DNA of 47,556 bases from Brevundimonas sp. (GCF_004210735.1 NZ_SDZL01000017.1:1-47556); one strand, 5' to 3'; counted from the first letter of the stretch, positions 33,988-42,413 are shown. Made by a program: numbers and translations. The notes: generated by a model not told the origin, from the letters alone.

Positions 33988-35586
33988 TCAGCGGAGGCGC
34001 GGGGATACGTCGCGCCGCGACGCTGCGATCGCTGGAGCCAAGGCCGCCAACAGCATCAGCCAGAACAGCAGATCACCCAGCCGCCCATACAGGGTGACGC
34101 CGCGGGGCGCGGGCAGGCGGGCGTCGATGACCCCGCTCTCGCCGGGGTCCAGCCGCTGGCCTTTCACAACGCGCCCCCAAGGGTCGATCATGGCCGAAAC
34201 GCCGGTGGGCGTGGCGCGCACAACCGGCAGGCCTGTCTCGATGGCGCGATAGCTGGCCAGGTTCAGATGCTGCAGCGGCCCCGACGTTTTTCCGAACCAG
34301 GCGTCGTTGGAGACATTGGCGATCCACGCCGGACGGTCAGCGCCGCCTGCAGGCGTAAAGCCGGGATAGAGGCTCTCGTAACAGATCAGCGGCTGCACCG
34401 ACGGCGCATTGGCCAAGCGGATCGGCGACGGCCGGCGCCCAGCGGTGAAGTCGGCCGGCATATGGACCAGGCTGCGGATCCCCAGCCGGCTCATCAGCTG
34501 ACCGACCGGCAGATACTCACCGAACGGCACCAGCCGGTGCTTGTCATAGACGGCGCTGATCCGCAGCCCCTCGCCGCCTTCATCATGCAGGGCGAACAGA
34601 CTGTTGTAGTAACGGGCGCCATCCGGCGCGCCGGGATCGGGCTCACCTCGGGCCAGTCCCATCAGCAGGGTCTGGCCGGGTTTGAGCGCACGCGCGATGG
34701 CGGTCCCGTCCTCTGACGCGAAGACATCGTTGGCCGAGGCCGGCAGCGCCCCTTCAGGCCAGACCACCACATCGGGCAGCACGGCCCCCGATCGCGCGGT
34801 CAGGTTGACGTAACGATCGACGATGGAGCGATAGGCCTCGGGCGACCATTTCGATTCCTGCTTCACATCGGCCTGGACGATGCGGACCACCGTCGGCGTC
34901 AGCGTCGGGCGGGCGCCGGACAGCACCAGGGCGCCGCCCACGAACAGGGCGACCAGCACCATCAGCCCGCCCAGCGCTGAAACCGCCCGCGACCGGATCG
35001 GGTCAGGCCCCACCAGCGGTGCAAACGCGGAAACGGCCGCCACCGTGACCAGCCCCAGACCATAGACGCCGACCACGGCGGCGAACTGGGACGGCGCCGA
35101 TCCTGCGGTCCAGCCGGCCCCCGCGGGGTTCCACGGGAACCCGGTCAGGATATGGCCGCGCAGCCACTCGAACAGGCTGAACAAGGCGGCGAAGACCAGC
35201 ACCCGAACCACACCCTTCGGCGCGAACCGGCGATAAAGGGCGCAGGCGCAGCCCCAGAACAGGCCCAACCCCATCGGCAACAGGCTGGCCGCAAACGGCG
35301 CCATCCAGGCCTGGTCCCTGTTGACCAGAAACGCCTCGGCCACCCACCAGCAGCTGATAAAGAAATAGGCGAACCCCGCCAGCCATCCCATCCAGAAGGC
35401 GCCGCGGCTCGCGACCGACCGTTCGGACAGGATCAGCAGCAGCGGATAGCCCAGCAGTCCCGGCAGAAAGCCGAACGGCGGATGCGCCAGCGCCGCGCCA
35501 GCCCCGGCCAGCAGAGCCAGGGCGATGCGCCCGAAGCGAACCACCTGGGCGCGCCGATCGGTCGGGCGCGTCGTCGTCTCAGTCAT
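33988..35586 (-). CDS. lnt: apolipoprotein N-acyltransferase
   Basis: Adds the third acyl chain to the N-terminal Cys of outer-membrane lipoproteins, in the inner membrane. 532 residues: N-terminal multi-pass membrane part (about 20-225) and a periplasmic nitrilase-like domain (about 235-500). The catalytic triad is Glu in VVWPEGALP (about 277), Lys in YDKHRLVPFGEYLP (about 348) and Cys in ICYESLYPG (about 401). A last membrane segment is at about 505-520. ATG 35586 overlaps ybeY by 8 nt; 35592 is an in-frame alternative. The CorC/TlyC gene that usually separates ybeY and lnt is absent here. Confidence 0.96.
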   Translation of the reverse strand: MTETTTRPTDRRAQVVRFGRIALALLAGAGAALAHPPFGFLPGLLGYPLLLILSERSVASRGAFWMGWLAGFAYFFISCWWVAEAFLVNRDQAWMAPFAASLLPMGLGLFWGCACALYRRFAPKGVVRVLVFAALFSLFEWLRGHILTGFPWNPAGAGWTAGSAPSQFAAVVGVYGLGLVTVAAVSAFAPLVGPDPIRSRAVSALGGLMVLVALFVGGALVLSGARPTLTPTVVRIVQADVKQESKWSPEAYRSIVDRYVNLTARSGAVLPDVVVWPEGALPASANDVFASEDGTAIARALKPGQTLLMGLARGEPDPGAPDGARYYNSLFALHDEGGEGLRISAVYDKHRLVPFGEYLPVGQLMSRLGIRSLVHMPADFTAGRRPSPIRLANAPSVQPLICYESLYPGFTPAGGADRPAWIANVSNDAWFGKTSGPLQHLNLASYRAIETGLPVVRATPTGVSAMIDPWGRVVKGQRLDPGESGVIDARLPAPRGVTLYGRLGDLLFWLMLLAALAPAIAASRRDVSPRLR

Positions 35587-36025
35587 GCTCATGCCCATAG
35601 GGGTCGGCGATGCCCAGTCCCGCCAGAATCTGGCGTTCCTCGGCCTCCATCTCCTCGGCTTCGGCGTCCACTTCATGGTCGCGGCCCAGCAGGTGCAGCA
35701 CCCCATGCACCACCATATGCGACAGATGATCGGCCAGGGTCTTGCCCTGTTCGACCGCCTCTCGCGCGCAGACGCCATAGGCCAGGATCAGATCGCCCAA
35801 ATGCGGAAAGGCGCTCTCGGCCGCCGGGAACGACAGGACATTGGTCGGCGCATCGCGGTCACGGAAACGGGTGTTGATGTCCCGAACCGCCGCGTCGTCC
35901 GCCAAGGCGATGACCACGTCGCCATGAACCGCGCCCAGCGCCGCCAGAGCCGCGCGTTCGACATGGGCCGCCGCGCCGGGCAGGGCCGCAGTCCAGGCGT
36001 CGTCCTCAATCTCGACCTCGATCAT
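35579..36025 (-). CDS. ybeY: rRNA maturation endoribonuclease YbeY
   Basis: Zinc-dependent RNase for 16S rRNA 3' maturation and ribosome quality control. 148 residues; zinc motif HGVLHLLGRDH with His107, His111 and His117. Family segment NVLSFPAAE (about 62-70) is present. ATG 36025 overlaps the phoH stop by 4 nt; the 3' end overlaps lnt by 8 nt. The arrangement phoH-ybeY-lnt is coupled throughout. Confidence 0.96.
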   Translation of the reverse strand: MIEVEIEDDAWTAALPGAAAHVERAALAALGAVHGDVVIALADDAAVRDINTRFRDRDAPTNVLSFPAAESAFPHLGDLILAYGVCAREAVEQGKTLADHLSHMVVHGVLHLLGRDHEVDAEAEEMEAEERQILAGLGIADPYGHEHD

Positions 36026-37041
36026 GCGCCCGCGGCCAACTCAGGATCTTCCAGATCCACAGGCGGACGGCCACGCGCCGAGTCGGCGTCATAGGCCCGC
36101 ACGATCCGCTCGACCATGGCGTGGCGCACTACATCCTCGGCCTTGAACTGCTGGACGCCCACGCCCTGGACGTCCTTCAGGATCCGCAAGGCGTGCGCCA
36201 GACCGGAATCACGCGGGTTCAACAGATCGATCTGCGACGGGTCGCCGGTGACCACCATCCGCGCGCCCTCGCCCAGCCGGGTCAGCACCATCTTCATCTG
36301 CAGGCGCGAAGTGTTCTGCGCCTCGTCCACGATGATGAAGGCGTGGCTCAGCGTCCGGCCGCGCATGAAGGCGATGGGCGCGGCCTCGATCTCGCCCTTC
36401 TCGCGCCGGCGGCGCACGTCGTCGACGCCCAGGATGTCGTTCAGCGCCTCCCAGATCGGGGCCAGATAGGGATCGACCTTCTCGTTCAAGTCGCCTGGCA
36501 GGAAACCCAGCTTCTCGCCCGCCTCGACCGCCGGGCGGGTGATGACCAGCCGGTCCACCTGCCCCCGCCGCAGCAGGGAAGCGCCGTAAGCCGCCGCCAG
36601 AAACGTCTTGCCCGTACCCGCCGGACCGACGCCGAAGGTCAGCTCGCAGCGGCTCAACAGATCGATGTAACGCGCCTGGGCCGCCGTCTTGGGCGCGATG
36701 GCGCCGCGCCGTCCGACCGGCAGGGCCACGGCGTCCGGCACAACCCTGCCCGACGAAGGCCGCTGGTCGTCGCGCGGCTGGGACACGGCGGCGCCAAGAG
36801 CGGTGCGGACATCGGCTTCGGTGATTTCGGCGCCGGTGTCGGCGCGCTTGGCCAGTGTTTCGACCACACGTTTGGCCTGCGCCCTGTCGCGCGCGGATCC
36901 ATTAATCGACACGCCGCCGCCGGGCGTCTCGATCAGCACCTTGAAGGCGTCCTCGATCAGGGCGACGTGACGGCTGTTGGGGCCGATGACCGCGCGCAGG
37001 GCGCGATCGTCCAGTGACAGGAATTCAGACTCGCGCGCCAT
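36022..37041 (-). CDS. phoH: PhoH-like ATPase
   Basis: Cytoplasmic P-loop ATPase of the PhoH/YbeZ family, thought to act with YbeY in RNA processing. 339 residues: an N-terminal KH-like part (about 15-65), Walker A GPAGTGKT (139-146), Walker B IIVDEAQNTS (about 233), and GDPSQIDL further on. The C-terminal tail (about 320-339) is acidic/proline-containing. Its ATG shares a base with the miaB stop (TGATG). Confidence 0.95.
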   Translation of the reverse strand: MARESEFLSLDDRALRAVIGPNSRHVALIEDAFKVLIETPGGGVSINGSARDRAQAKRVVETLAKRADTGAEITEADVRTALGAAVSQPRDDQRPSSGRVVPDAVALPVGRRGAIAPKTAAQARYIDLLSRCELTFGVGPAGTGKTFLAAAYGASLLRRGQVDRLVITRPAVEAGEKLGFLPGDLNEKVDPYLAPIWEALNDILGVDDVRRRREKGEIEAAPIAFMRGRTLSHAFIIVDEAQNTSRLQMKMVLTRLGEGARMVVTGDPSQIDLLNPRDSGLAHALRILKDVQGVGVQQFKAEDVVRHAMVERIVRAYDADSARGRPPVDLEDPELAAGA

Positions 37042-38435
37042 CAGCTCTCCATCGTCGGGATCAGTCGGCCGGTCAGACTGTTCTGCTGGCCACTCAGGAT
37101 TTCGACCTGAACGATCTGGCCGATCAGATGATCCGCGCCATCGACGTGGACCGATTGCAGATAGGGCGAGCGGCCGATGGCCTGGGCGCCGTGGCGGCCC
37201 TTCTTCTCGAACAGCACCGGCAGGACGCGGCCCGCCAGCGAGGCGTTGAACGCGATCTGCTGTTCCGTCAGCAAACCCTGCAACGCATGCAGCCGCTCGC
37301 GCATGACCTGCGCCGGAACCTGGACGCCCATGGTCGCGGCGGGGGTGCCCGGTCTCGGCGAATACATGAAGGAGAAGGCCCCGGCGTAGGTTACGCGCCG
37401 CACCAGATCCATCGTGTCCTCGAAATCGCGATCCGTCTCGCCGGGGAAGCCGACGATGAAGTCGCCCGCCATCGCCATGTCCGGCCGAGCGTCGCGGATA
37501 CGGTCGATCAGGTCGAGATATTTCTGCCGCCCGTGCTTGCGGTTCATCAACCGCAAGATGCGGTCCGACCCCGCCTGAACCGGCAAATGCAGATAGGGCA
37601 TCAGCGCGTCCAGTTCGCCGTGCGCGGCGATCAGGTCGTCCGACATGTCGTTCGGATGGCTGGTCGTATAACGGATGCGGTCCAGGCCGGGGATTTCGGC
37701 CAGGGCATAGGCCAGTCTGGCCAGGGTGAACGGCTGTCCGTCCGGCCCCTCGCCGTTATAGGCGTTGACGTTCTGACCCAGCAGGGTGACCTCGCGCACG
37801 CCGCGATCGGCCAGGGCCCGCGCCTCGTCCAGCACCGCCGCGACCGGCCGCGACCATTCGGCCCCGCGCGTATAGGGCACGACGCAGAAGGTGCAGAATT
37901 TGTCGCACCCTTCCTGCACCGTCAGGAAGGCGGTGACGCCGTCGCCGCCGCGTTCCGCAGGCAGGGCATCGAACTTCTCATGCGGCGCGAAATCGGCGCC
38001 GATACGCTCGCCCCGCGCCCGGGCGGTGCGGGTCAGCAGTTCGGGCAGCTGGTGATAGGCCTGCGGGCCGACGACCAGATCGACCGCCGGCTGGCGCTTC
38101 ATGATCTCCTCGCCCTCGGCCTGGGCGACACAACCGGCGACGGCGATGGTCATGCCGCCACGCCCGGCCGCCAGTTTGGCCTCGCGCATCTGTTTCAGTT
38201 TGCCGAGCTCGGAATAGACCTTTTCCGCCGCCCTTTCGCGGATGTGGCAGGTGTTCAGGATGACGAAGTCGGCGCTCTCTGGCGTGTCGGTCGGCGCATA
38301 GCCCAGCGGGCGCAGCACATCGGCCATGCGCTCACTGTCATAGACATTCATCTGGCAGCCGTAGGTCTTGATGAACAGCCGCCTGGCCGGGGCGTGGTCC
38401 ATCGTCTCAACGGGCATGTCGAGCGTATCGGTCAT
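37041..38435 (-). CDS. miaB: tRNA-2-methylthio-N6-dimethylallyladenosine synthase MiaB
   Basis: Radical-SAM methylthiotransferase that makes ms2i6A37 in tRNAs reading UNN codons. 464 residues. N-terminal UPF0004 domain with three cluster cysteines: TYGCQMN (Cys27), NTCHIRE (Cys63) and AGCVAQ (Cys102). The radical-SAM triad is Cys177-Cys181-Cys184 in CDKFCTFC. C-terminal TRAM domain (about 395-460). ATG 38435 begins [20 protein letters not shown], slightly extended. It lies 70 nt after fur and overlaps phoH. Confidence 0.97.
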   Translation of the reverse strand: MTDTLDMPVETMDHAPARRLFIKTYGCQMNVYDSERMADVLRPLGYAPTDTPESADFVILNTCHIRERAAEKVYSELGKLKQMREAKLAAGRGGMTIAVAGCVAQAEGEEIMKRQPAVDLVVGPQAYHQLPELLTRTARARGERIGADFAPHEKFDALPAERGGDGVTAFLTVQEGCDKFCTFCVVPYTRGAEWSRPVAAVLDEARALADRGVREVTLLGQNVNAYNGEGPDGQPFTLARLAYALAEIPGLDRIRYTTSHPNDMSDDLIAAHGELDALMPYLHLPVQAGSDRILRLMNRKHGRQKYLDLIDRIRDARPDMAMAGDFIVGFPGETDRDFEDTMDLVRRVTYAGAFSFMYSPRPGTPAATMGVQVPAQVMRERLHALQGLLTEQQIAFNASLAGRVLPVLFEKKGRHGAQAIGRSPYLQSVHVDGADHLIGQIVQVEILSGQQNSLTGRLIPTMES

Positions 38436-38505
38436 GCAGGTCTTCTAGTGCGCCAGAACGCGTCGCGCCATTGGCGCCGGACTACGCGCGTCGGACAAGC
38501 CGTCG

Positions 38506-38988
38506 TCAGGTGTCGAGGGTGTCGGGATCGACCTTGGCGACGTGGCGCTTGTAGATCAGGCCCTCACGCTCGGTCGGGGCGGCGCCGGGGATGGCGTGGC
38601 CATAAAGCTCCAGCTTGTGGCCGACCAGTTCATAGCCCAGCTTGCGCGCGATCTCGGTCTTCAGCCGCTCGATCTCGGCGTCGAAGAATTCGATCACCTC
38701 GCCCGTGCGGGTGTCGATCAGGTGATCGTGGTGATCGTCGCCGGCTTCTTCATAGCGGCTGCGGCCATCGCCGAAGTCATGCTTCTCGACCACGCCGGCC
38801 TCTTCGAACAGGCGCACGGTGCGGTAGACGGTGGCGATGGAGATGTGCGGATCGATGGCGGAGGCGCGACGATACAGCTCCTCCACATCCGGATGGTCTT
38901 CGGCGTTCGACAAGACGCGGGCGATCACGCGTCGCTGTTCGGTCATGCGCATGCCGCGCTCGGCGCAAAGTTTTTCGATCCGGTCCAT
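38506..38988 (-). CDS. fur: Fur family ferric uptake regulator
   Basis: Iron-responsive repressor. 160 residues: N-terminal winged helix (about 5-80) with GMRMTEQRRVIARVL and PHISIATVYRTVRLFEEAG, C-terminal dimer domain with DDHHDHLIDTRTGEVIEFFD. The histidine-rich metal site (HHDH) is present, but the CxxC pair seen in E. coli Fur at this position (HLIC) is replaced by HLID; the only cysteine is Cys8. Structural zinc through cysteines is therefore absent. Order tsaB-rimI-fur-miaB is usual for the lineage; 27 nt separates it from rimI. Confidence 0.95.
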   Translation of the reverse strand: MDRIEKLCAERGMRMTEQRRVIARVLSNAEDHPDVEELYRRASAIDPHISIATVYRTVRLFEEAGVVEKHDFGDGRSRYEEAGDDHHDHLIDTRTGEVIEFFDAEIERLKTEIARKLGYELVGHKLELYGHAIPGAAPTEREGLIYKRHVAKVDPDTLDT

Positions 38989-39015
38989 GCAGGCAGGATA
39001 GGACGGAGCGCCGCC

Positions 39016-39444
39016 TTATGGAAGCTGTCGGGGAAAGTTCAGCGCCAGCACCAGCGCGTCCTCGCGAACACCGTCAGAACGCGAATAATAGCCGCGGCGG
39101 CGACCGACCTCGTCGAACCCGGCGCGGGCGTAGAGGGTGCGGGCGGCCACATTACTCTCGGCCACCTCCAGGAAGATGCGCGTCGCCCCGCGCGCGGCCG
39201 ACAACACCGCCGCCTGCCCGACCAGCCGCCCGCCCAGCCCGGCCCTTCGCGCTGCGGGCCGCACGGCCAGCGTCAGGATCTCGGCTTCGTCCGCGACCTG
39301 ACGCATCAGGATGAACCCGTCGTCCTCCATCACGGCGAAGACGCCCGGCTGGCGCAACAGGTCGGCGAAGGCGGCGGGGTCCCACGGCGCGTCGAACGCC
39401 TCGGCGTGAAGGGCCGCCAGGGTGGTCGGATCGGGGGCGTTCAC
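39016..39444 (-). CDS. rimI: ribosomal-protein-alanine N-acetyltransferase RimI
   Basis: GNAT acetyltransferase that modifies the N-terminal alanine of S18 in E. coli; broader N-acetylation is possible. 142 residues; acetyl-CoA loop RPAARRAGLGGRLVGQA (about 77-93), followed by FLEVAESNVAARTLYARAGF (about 106-125), typical of RimI. The GTG start at 39444 overlaps the tsaB stop (GTGA). Coupled to tsaB, as in many bacteria. Confidence 0.93.
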   Translation of the reverse strand: MNAPDPTTLAALHAEAFDAPWDPAAFADLLRQPGVFAVMEDDGFILMRQVADEAEILTLAVRPAARRAGLGGRLVGQAAVLSAARGATRIFLEVAESNVAARTLYARAGFDEVGRRRGYYSRSDGVREDALVLALNFPRQLP

Positions 39445-40124
39445 GGGCGAGGCGGGCGCGGCTGGCCCGGCAGACGGGTTGGCGGCGTTGCGTCGGGCGC
39501 GCGCAGATACAGGGGGCGGGGCGACGCGGCGGCGGGATCCGCCAGGACGATCAGACGGGTCAGCGCCTCAGCCGTCGGCGCCGCCAGCGGCAGGAGGGTT
39601 GCGCCCGGCAGCCCCTCGGCCAGCAGGGCTGCACCCGAGCCGATCAGGGTCAGCGCCTCACCCGGCGCCGTATCGCGAAACGCCGTCAGCCGTTCAAGCG
39701 CCACATCCAGCGCCAGCGGCTCGGCCGTCGACACCGGTGCGCCATCGCGGAACAGGCGGGCATAGACCTGGCCCCGGCGCGCGTCGATCAGGGCCGCGAC
39801 CAGGCCGGTCGGCGCGGTCGAGGCCGCCAGTGCGTCCAGTGTCGAGATCCCCACCACCGGCCGGTCCAGCGCCGCGCCCAATCCCTGGGCAAAGGCCAGC
39901 CCGACCCGCAGACCGGTAAAGGATCCCGGTCCCACCGTGACGCCAATCCGGTCCAGCGCCGCGAACCCGCCGCCCGCGTCCGCCACGGCATCGCGCGCCA
40001 GCCCGGCCAGCCGCTCCTGATGGCCGATGGTCATGGCGACCTCCGCCACGGCCAGCGCGCGGCCATCCTCGAATACCGCGGCGGTGCAGGCGCCCAGCGC
40101 CGTGTCCAGCGCCAGCACCCTCAC
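39441..40124 (-). CDS. tsaB: tRNA threonylcarbamoyladenosine biosynthesis protein TsaB
   Basis: Scaffold partner of TsaD in t6A37 formation in tRNA. 227 residues with the two-lobed ASKHA fold: MRVLALDTALGACTAAVFED (1-20) and VTVGPGSFTGLRVGLAFAQGLG (in two parts, about 63-84). It lacks the TsaD metal-binding histidines, as expected. Starts 19 nt after an XRE gene, with which it may be co-transcribed, and is coupled to rimI. TsaD is not in the window. Confidence 0.95.
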   Translation of the reverse strand: MRVLALDTALGACTAAVFEDGRALAVAEVAMTIGHQERLAGLARDAVADAGGGFAALDRIGVTVGPGSFTGLRVGLAFAQGLGAALDRPVVGISTLDALAASTAPTGLVAALIDARRGQVYARLFRDGAPVSTAEPLALDVALERLTAFRDTAPGEALTLIGSGAALLAEGLPGATLLPLAAPTAEALTRLIVLADPAAASPRPLYLRAPDATPPTRLPGQPRPPRP

Positions 40125-40143
40125 GACAACGCCTCCGCCCGGA

Positions 40144-40548
40144 TCAGGCGCGGGCCAAGGCTGTGACGATCCGCGCCACGGCGGCGCGGCAGCGGCGATC
40201 CTCGATCAGCGGAAAGGCGTCGGCCACGGCCCGTCCCTCGCGCGTCGCGGTCATGAAGCGCAGGGCCGTCCATTCGGGTCCGGGCGTCAGCGGCGCCTCG
40301 ACCCCGCCGTCCGCAGGCGGAAAGAAATCGGCCACCGGCGCCCCCAGCGCCAGGGCGGCGCGATGCAGGCGCGAGGCCGAGATGCGGTTGGCCCCCGTCT
40401 CGTATTTCTGAAGCTGCTGGAAACTGACTCCGATCGCCTGCGCCAGCGCGGTCTGGGACAGGCCCAGCGCCGTGCGCCGCGCGGCGATGCGCGCCCCCAC
40501 CCACAGGTCGGTCGAGTCGGCATGGCGCGGCTGTGCGGACATCATCAT
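40144..40548 (-). CDS. XRE-family HTH regulator upstream of tsaB
   Basis: 134-residue regulator. HTH at about 18-72: [40 protein letters not shown]. The tail (about 85-134) is predicted mixed and carries [18 protein letters not shown]. It is a paralogue of the regulator at 33468-33887. Three ATGs in a row (40548, 40545, 40542) and no clear ribosome-binding site leave the exact start open. A perfect palindrome ATCGTTTCATGAAACGAT lies 6 nt upstream. Downstream tsaB is 19 nt away, so this gene may lead the tsaB-rimI-fur transcript and control its own expression. Confidence 0.85.
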   Translation of the reverse strand: MMMSAQPRHADSTDLWVGARIAARRTALGLSQTALAQAIGVSFQQLQKYETGANRISASRLHRAALALGAPVADFFPPADGGVEAPLTPGPEWTALRFMTATREGRAVADAFPLIEDRRCRAAVARIVTALARA

Positions 40549-40554
40549 GGGCAG

Positions 40555-40607
40555 ATCGTTTCATGAAACGATCTGGTTTGCAACTATTATGTTTCATCAG
40601 GTTTCAT
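40555..40607. promoter_or_regulatory. GTTTCAT operator cluster upstream of the XRE gene
   Basis: The 18-bp perfect palindrome ATCGTTTCATGAAACGAT (40555-40572), then two direct GTTTCAT copies at 40591-40597 and 40601-40607 (10-bp period). On the minus strand a -10-like CATAAT (40586-40591) lies between palindrome and repeats. The repeats overlap the stop of the upstream HTH gene. This is a likely binding site for one or both neighbouring regulators. Confidence 0.65.
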
Positions 40608-41187
40608 GCCGCGATAGTACGGCGGATATCTGACGGATATCTGTACGGGCGATCCGCTCGGCCCGGTCCAGCGCCCCGGCGCCGCGCACCACCACCACAT
40701 CGCCGTCCGAGCTCTCATACAGCCGGGCCCGCACCTCGCCGGTCACCATCTCGATCACACAGCCCTGATCGCGGCGTGGCCAGCGACCGGGCTCATACTC
40801 CAGCAACACACCCGACGACGCCCAAGGCGCCAGGGCGTCGTCCGACAGGCGCAGCGTCGCGCGGGGCGGAGGCGGGGCGGCGACATAGGCCCGGCCTCTA
40901 GCCTCAAGCCCATCCGGAGGAAGCGCCGCGATCGGCTCGGCGCGCACCAGCCGCAGGGCCAGATCCTCGGGCGTGGCGTCCAGGGCGGCGGTCAGGCGGC
41001 GCTGGACGTCGGGGCGGAACAGGCCCGCGCGGCGGCCGGCCTCATACAGGCCCCATCCCTGACTGGTCATGGCGACCCGCGCGCCCGCCTCGGCCTGGCT
41101 GAGCCCGCGCTCGCGCCGCAGCGCGGCCAGGGCTTCGCCCAGGGCCAGCCATTGGGCGCGTTCCTCATCGGCGGGTGTTTGAGCCAT
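40597..41187 (-). CDS. HTH regulator with LexA/S24-like C-terminal part
   Basis: 196-residue protein. N-terminal XRE domain at about 12-66: LGEALAALRRERGLSQAEAG, GWGLYEAGRRAGLFRPDVQR. The C-terminal part (about 110-190) has a S24/LexA-like strand order: PWASSGVLLEYEPGRWPRRD, GCVIEMVTGEVRARLYESSD, GDVVVVRGAGALDRAERIA. I see no convincing Ser-Lys protease dyad, so it is probably a non-cleavable sensor. A further GTTTCATTGAAAC lies upstream at 41224-41236. The stop TGA lies in the GTTTCAT cluster. It appears to form a two-regulator unit with the next gene. Confidence 0.78.
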   Translation of the reverse strand: MAQTPADEERAQWLALGEALAALRRERGLSQAEAGARVAMTSQGWGLYEAGRRAGLFRPDVQRRLTAALDATPEDLALRLVRAEPIAALPPDGLEARGRAYVAAPPPPRATLRLSDDALAPWASSGVLLEYEPGRWPRRDQGCVIEMVTGEVRARLYESSDGDVVVVRGAGALDRAERIARTDIRQISAVLSRHET

Positions 41188-41223
41188 GGGCCATCATGGC
41201 GCAGGTCGGTTCGGGACGCCAAG

Positions 41224-41236
41224 GTTTCATTGAAAC
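41224..41236. promoter_or_regulatory. second GTTTCAT palindrome, upstream of the S24-like HTH gene
   Basis: GTTTCATTGAAAC is a 13-bp odd-centred palindrome with the same half-site as the 40555 cluster, 37-49 nt upstream of the HTH start, where a promoter would lie. Shared half-sites point to control of both genes by one protein. Confidence 0.6.
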
Positions 41237-41289
41237 GGCGTCAGCATCAAACCGCGCTCAAGCAGCGAACGATAGCGCGCGAAAAACTC

Positions 41290-41847
41290 TCAGATCACCT
41301 GCTCGACGCTGGTGACCTCGGGCACATAGTGTTTCAGCATCTGCTCAACCCCGGCCTTGAGCGTGGCGCCGGACGACGGGCATCCCGAACAGGCGCCGCG
41401 CATGCGCAGGCGAACGATCCCGGTCTCCTCGTCGAAGGCGTCGAACAGGATGTCGCCGCCGTCCTGGGCCACGGCCGGGCGGATGCGGCTGTCCAGCAGG
41501 GCCTTGATCTCGGCCACGATCTCGCTGTCGTCCTCGGCATGGCCATCGGCGCCGTCGTCATGGCGCAGCAGGGCCGCGCCCGAGACAAAATGATCCATGA
41601 CCACGCCCAGGATCGACGCCTTCAGCTCCGACCAGTCGGGCCCGTGCGCGGCCCGCGTCACCGAGACATAGTCGGCGCCGAAGAAGACCCCTTCGACCCC
41701 CTCAAGCTGGAACAGCGCCTCGGCCAGGGGCGAGGCGGCGCCTTCCTCGATAGTGCGGTACTCCAGCGGTCGCTGTGGCGAGACTTCGCGGCCCGGCAGG
41801 AATTTCAGCACGTTCGGATTGGGGGTGGCTTCGGTCTGGATGAACAT
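41290..41847 (-). CDS. NifU-like (NFU) Fe-S carrier protein
   Basis: 185-residue protein with an N-terminal Nfu_N domain (about 1-90, MFIQTEATPNPNVLKFLPGR) and a C-terminal NifU domain (about 108-180) with the cluster cysteines in RGACSGCPSSG (Cys153 and Cys156). It carries [4Fe-4S] clusters to apo-enzymes; the eukaryotic relative NFU1 serves lipoyl synthase and respiratory complexes. MFIQTEATPNP is the standard start at 41847. Separate from the S24-like HTH gene by about 100 nt. Confidence 0.95.
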   Translation of the reverse strand: MFIQTEATPNPNVLKFLPGREVSPQRPLEYRTIEEGAASPLAEALFQLEGVEGVFFGADYVSVTRAAHGPDWSELKASILGVVMDHFVSGAALLRHDDGADGHAEDDSEIVAEIKALLDSRIRPAVAQDGGDILFDAFDEETGIVRLRMRGACSGCPSSGATLKAGVEQMLKHYVPEVTSVEQVI

Positions 41848-41893
41848 GACCCGGAGATGCGCTCGAAGGCCCCGGATCGCAAGTGCGACGCAT

Positions 41894-41918
41894 CTCCCTC
41901 CCCGTCCCGGGGAGGGAG
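41894..41918. repeat. GC-rich palindromic repeat unit / likely terminator
   Basis: CTCCCTCCCC and GGGGAGGGAG form a 10-bp stem (up to 11) with a very short loop, in the 83-nt gap between the stop of the stress-protein gene and the start of the NifU-type gene. It resembles widely scattered intergenic palindromes and probably terminates the gdhZ-usp message. Confidence 0.6.
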
Positions 41919-41930
41919 AGGCGGTGTGGG

Positions 41931-42395
41931 TTAGGCCAGATCCTCGATATCCGCCTCGCTCAGTTCGCCGGGCACGATGGTTACGGGCAGTTTGCGGCCG
42001 CCGAAGCCGCCGCTCTTCAGCACCGCCGTGACCAGTGGTCCGGGACCGCGTGCGCCCGCGCCGGCGGCCAGCACCAGGATCTTGATATCCGGATCCTCGC
42101 CGACGACCTTGCGGATGGCGGCCTGGGGCTCACCTTCCTCAATCAGGAACAGGGGCGAGGAGCCGGAGCGTTCGGCCGCCTCCTGACCCACGCGATTCAG
42201 CAGGGCCTCGGCCTCTTCGCGTTGCTGGCGGCGGATCTCGTCGCGCACCCCCGACCAGTGCTCGTCGGAACTGGTCGGGATGACGCGCAGCAGGGCCACG
42301 CGCCCGCCCGTCGAGCGGGCGCGGCGCGCGGCATAGCCCAGGGCCGCGCCGAACTCCGGACTGTCATCGACGACGACGAGGAATTTACGCGGCAT
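41931..42395 (-). CDS. universal stress protein (UspA family)
   Basis: 154-residue single Usp domain. It begins MPRKFLVVVDDSPEFGAALG, with the acidic nucleotide-loop residues in VVVDDS, and has the end region LVLAAGAGARGPGPLVTAVL followed by KLPVTIVPGEL. The classical ATP loop G-x2-G-x9-G-S/T is not clear (GAGARGPG), so ATP binding is doubtful. It lies only 18 nt after gdhZ, so it is presumably in the same message; this couples a stress protein to nitrogen catabolism. Confidence 0.92.
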   Translation of the reverse strand: MPRKFLVVVDDSPEFGAALGYAARRARSTGGRVALLRVIPTSSDEHWSGVRDEIRRQQREEAEALLNRVGQEAAERSGSSPLFLIEEGEPQAAIRKVVGEDPDIKILVLAAGAGARGPGPLVTAVLKSGGFGGRKLPVTIVPGELSEADIEDLA

Positions 42396-42413
42396 GGGCC
42401 CCTCCCCTTCCGA

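Noticed and set aside
40144..41236. Remnant prophage control region
   Set aside because: Two HTH genes and shared operators recall CI/Cro, but no integrase, phage structural genes or att-like repeats are nearby, and flanking genes are housekeeping.
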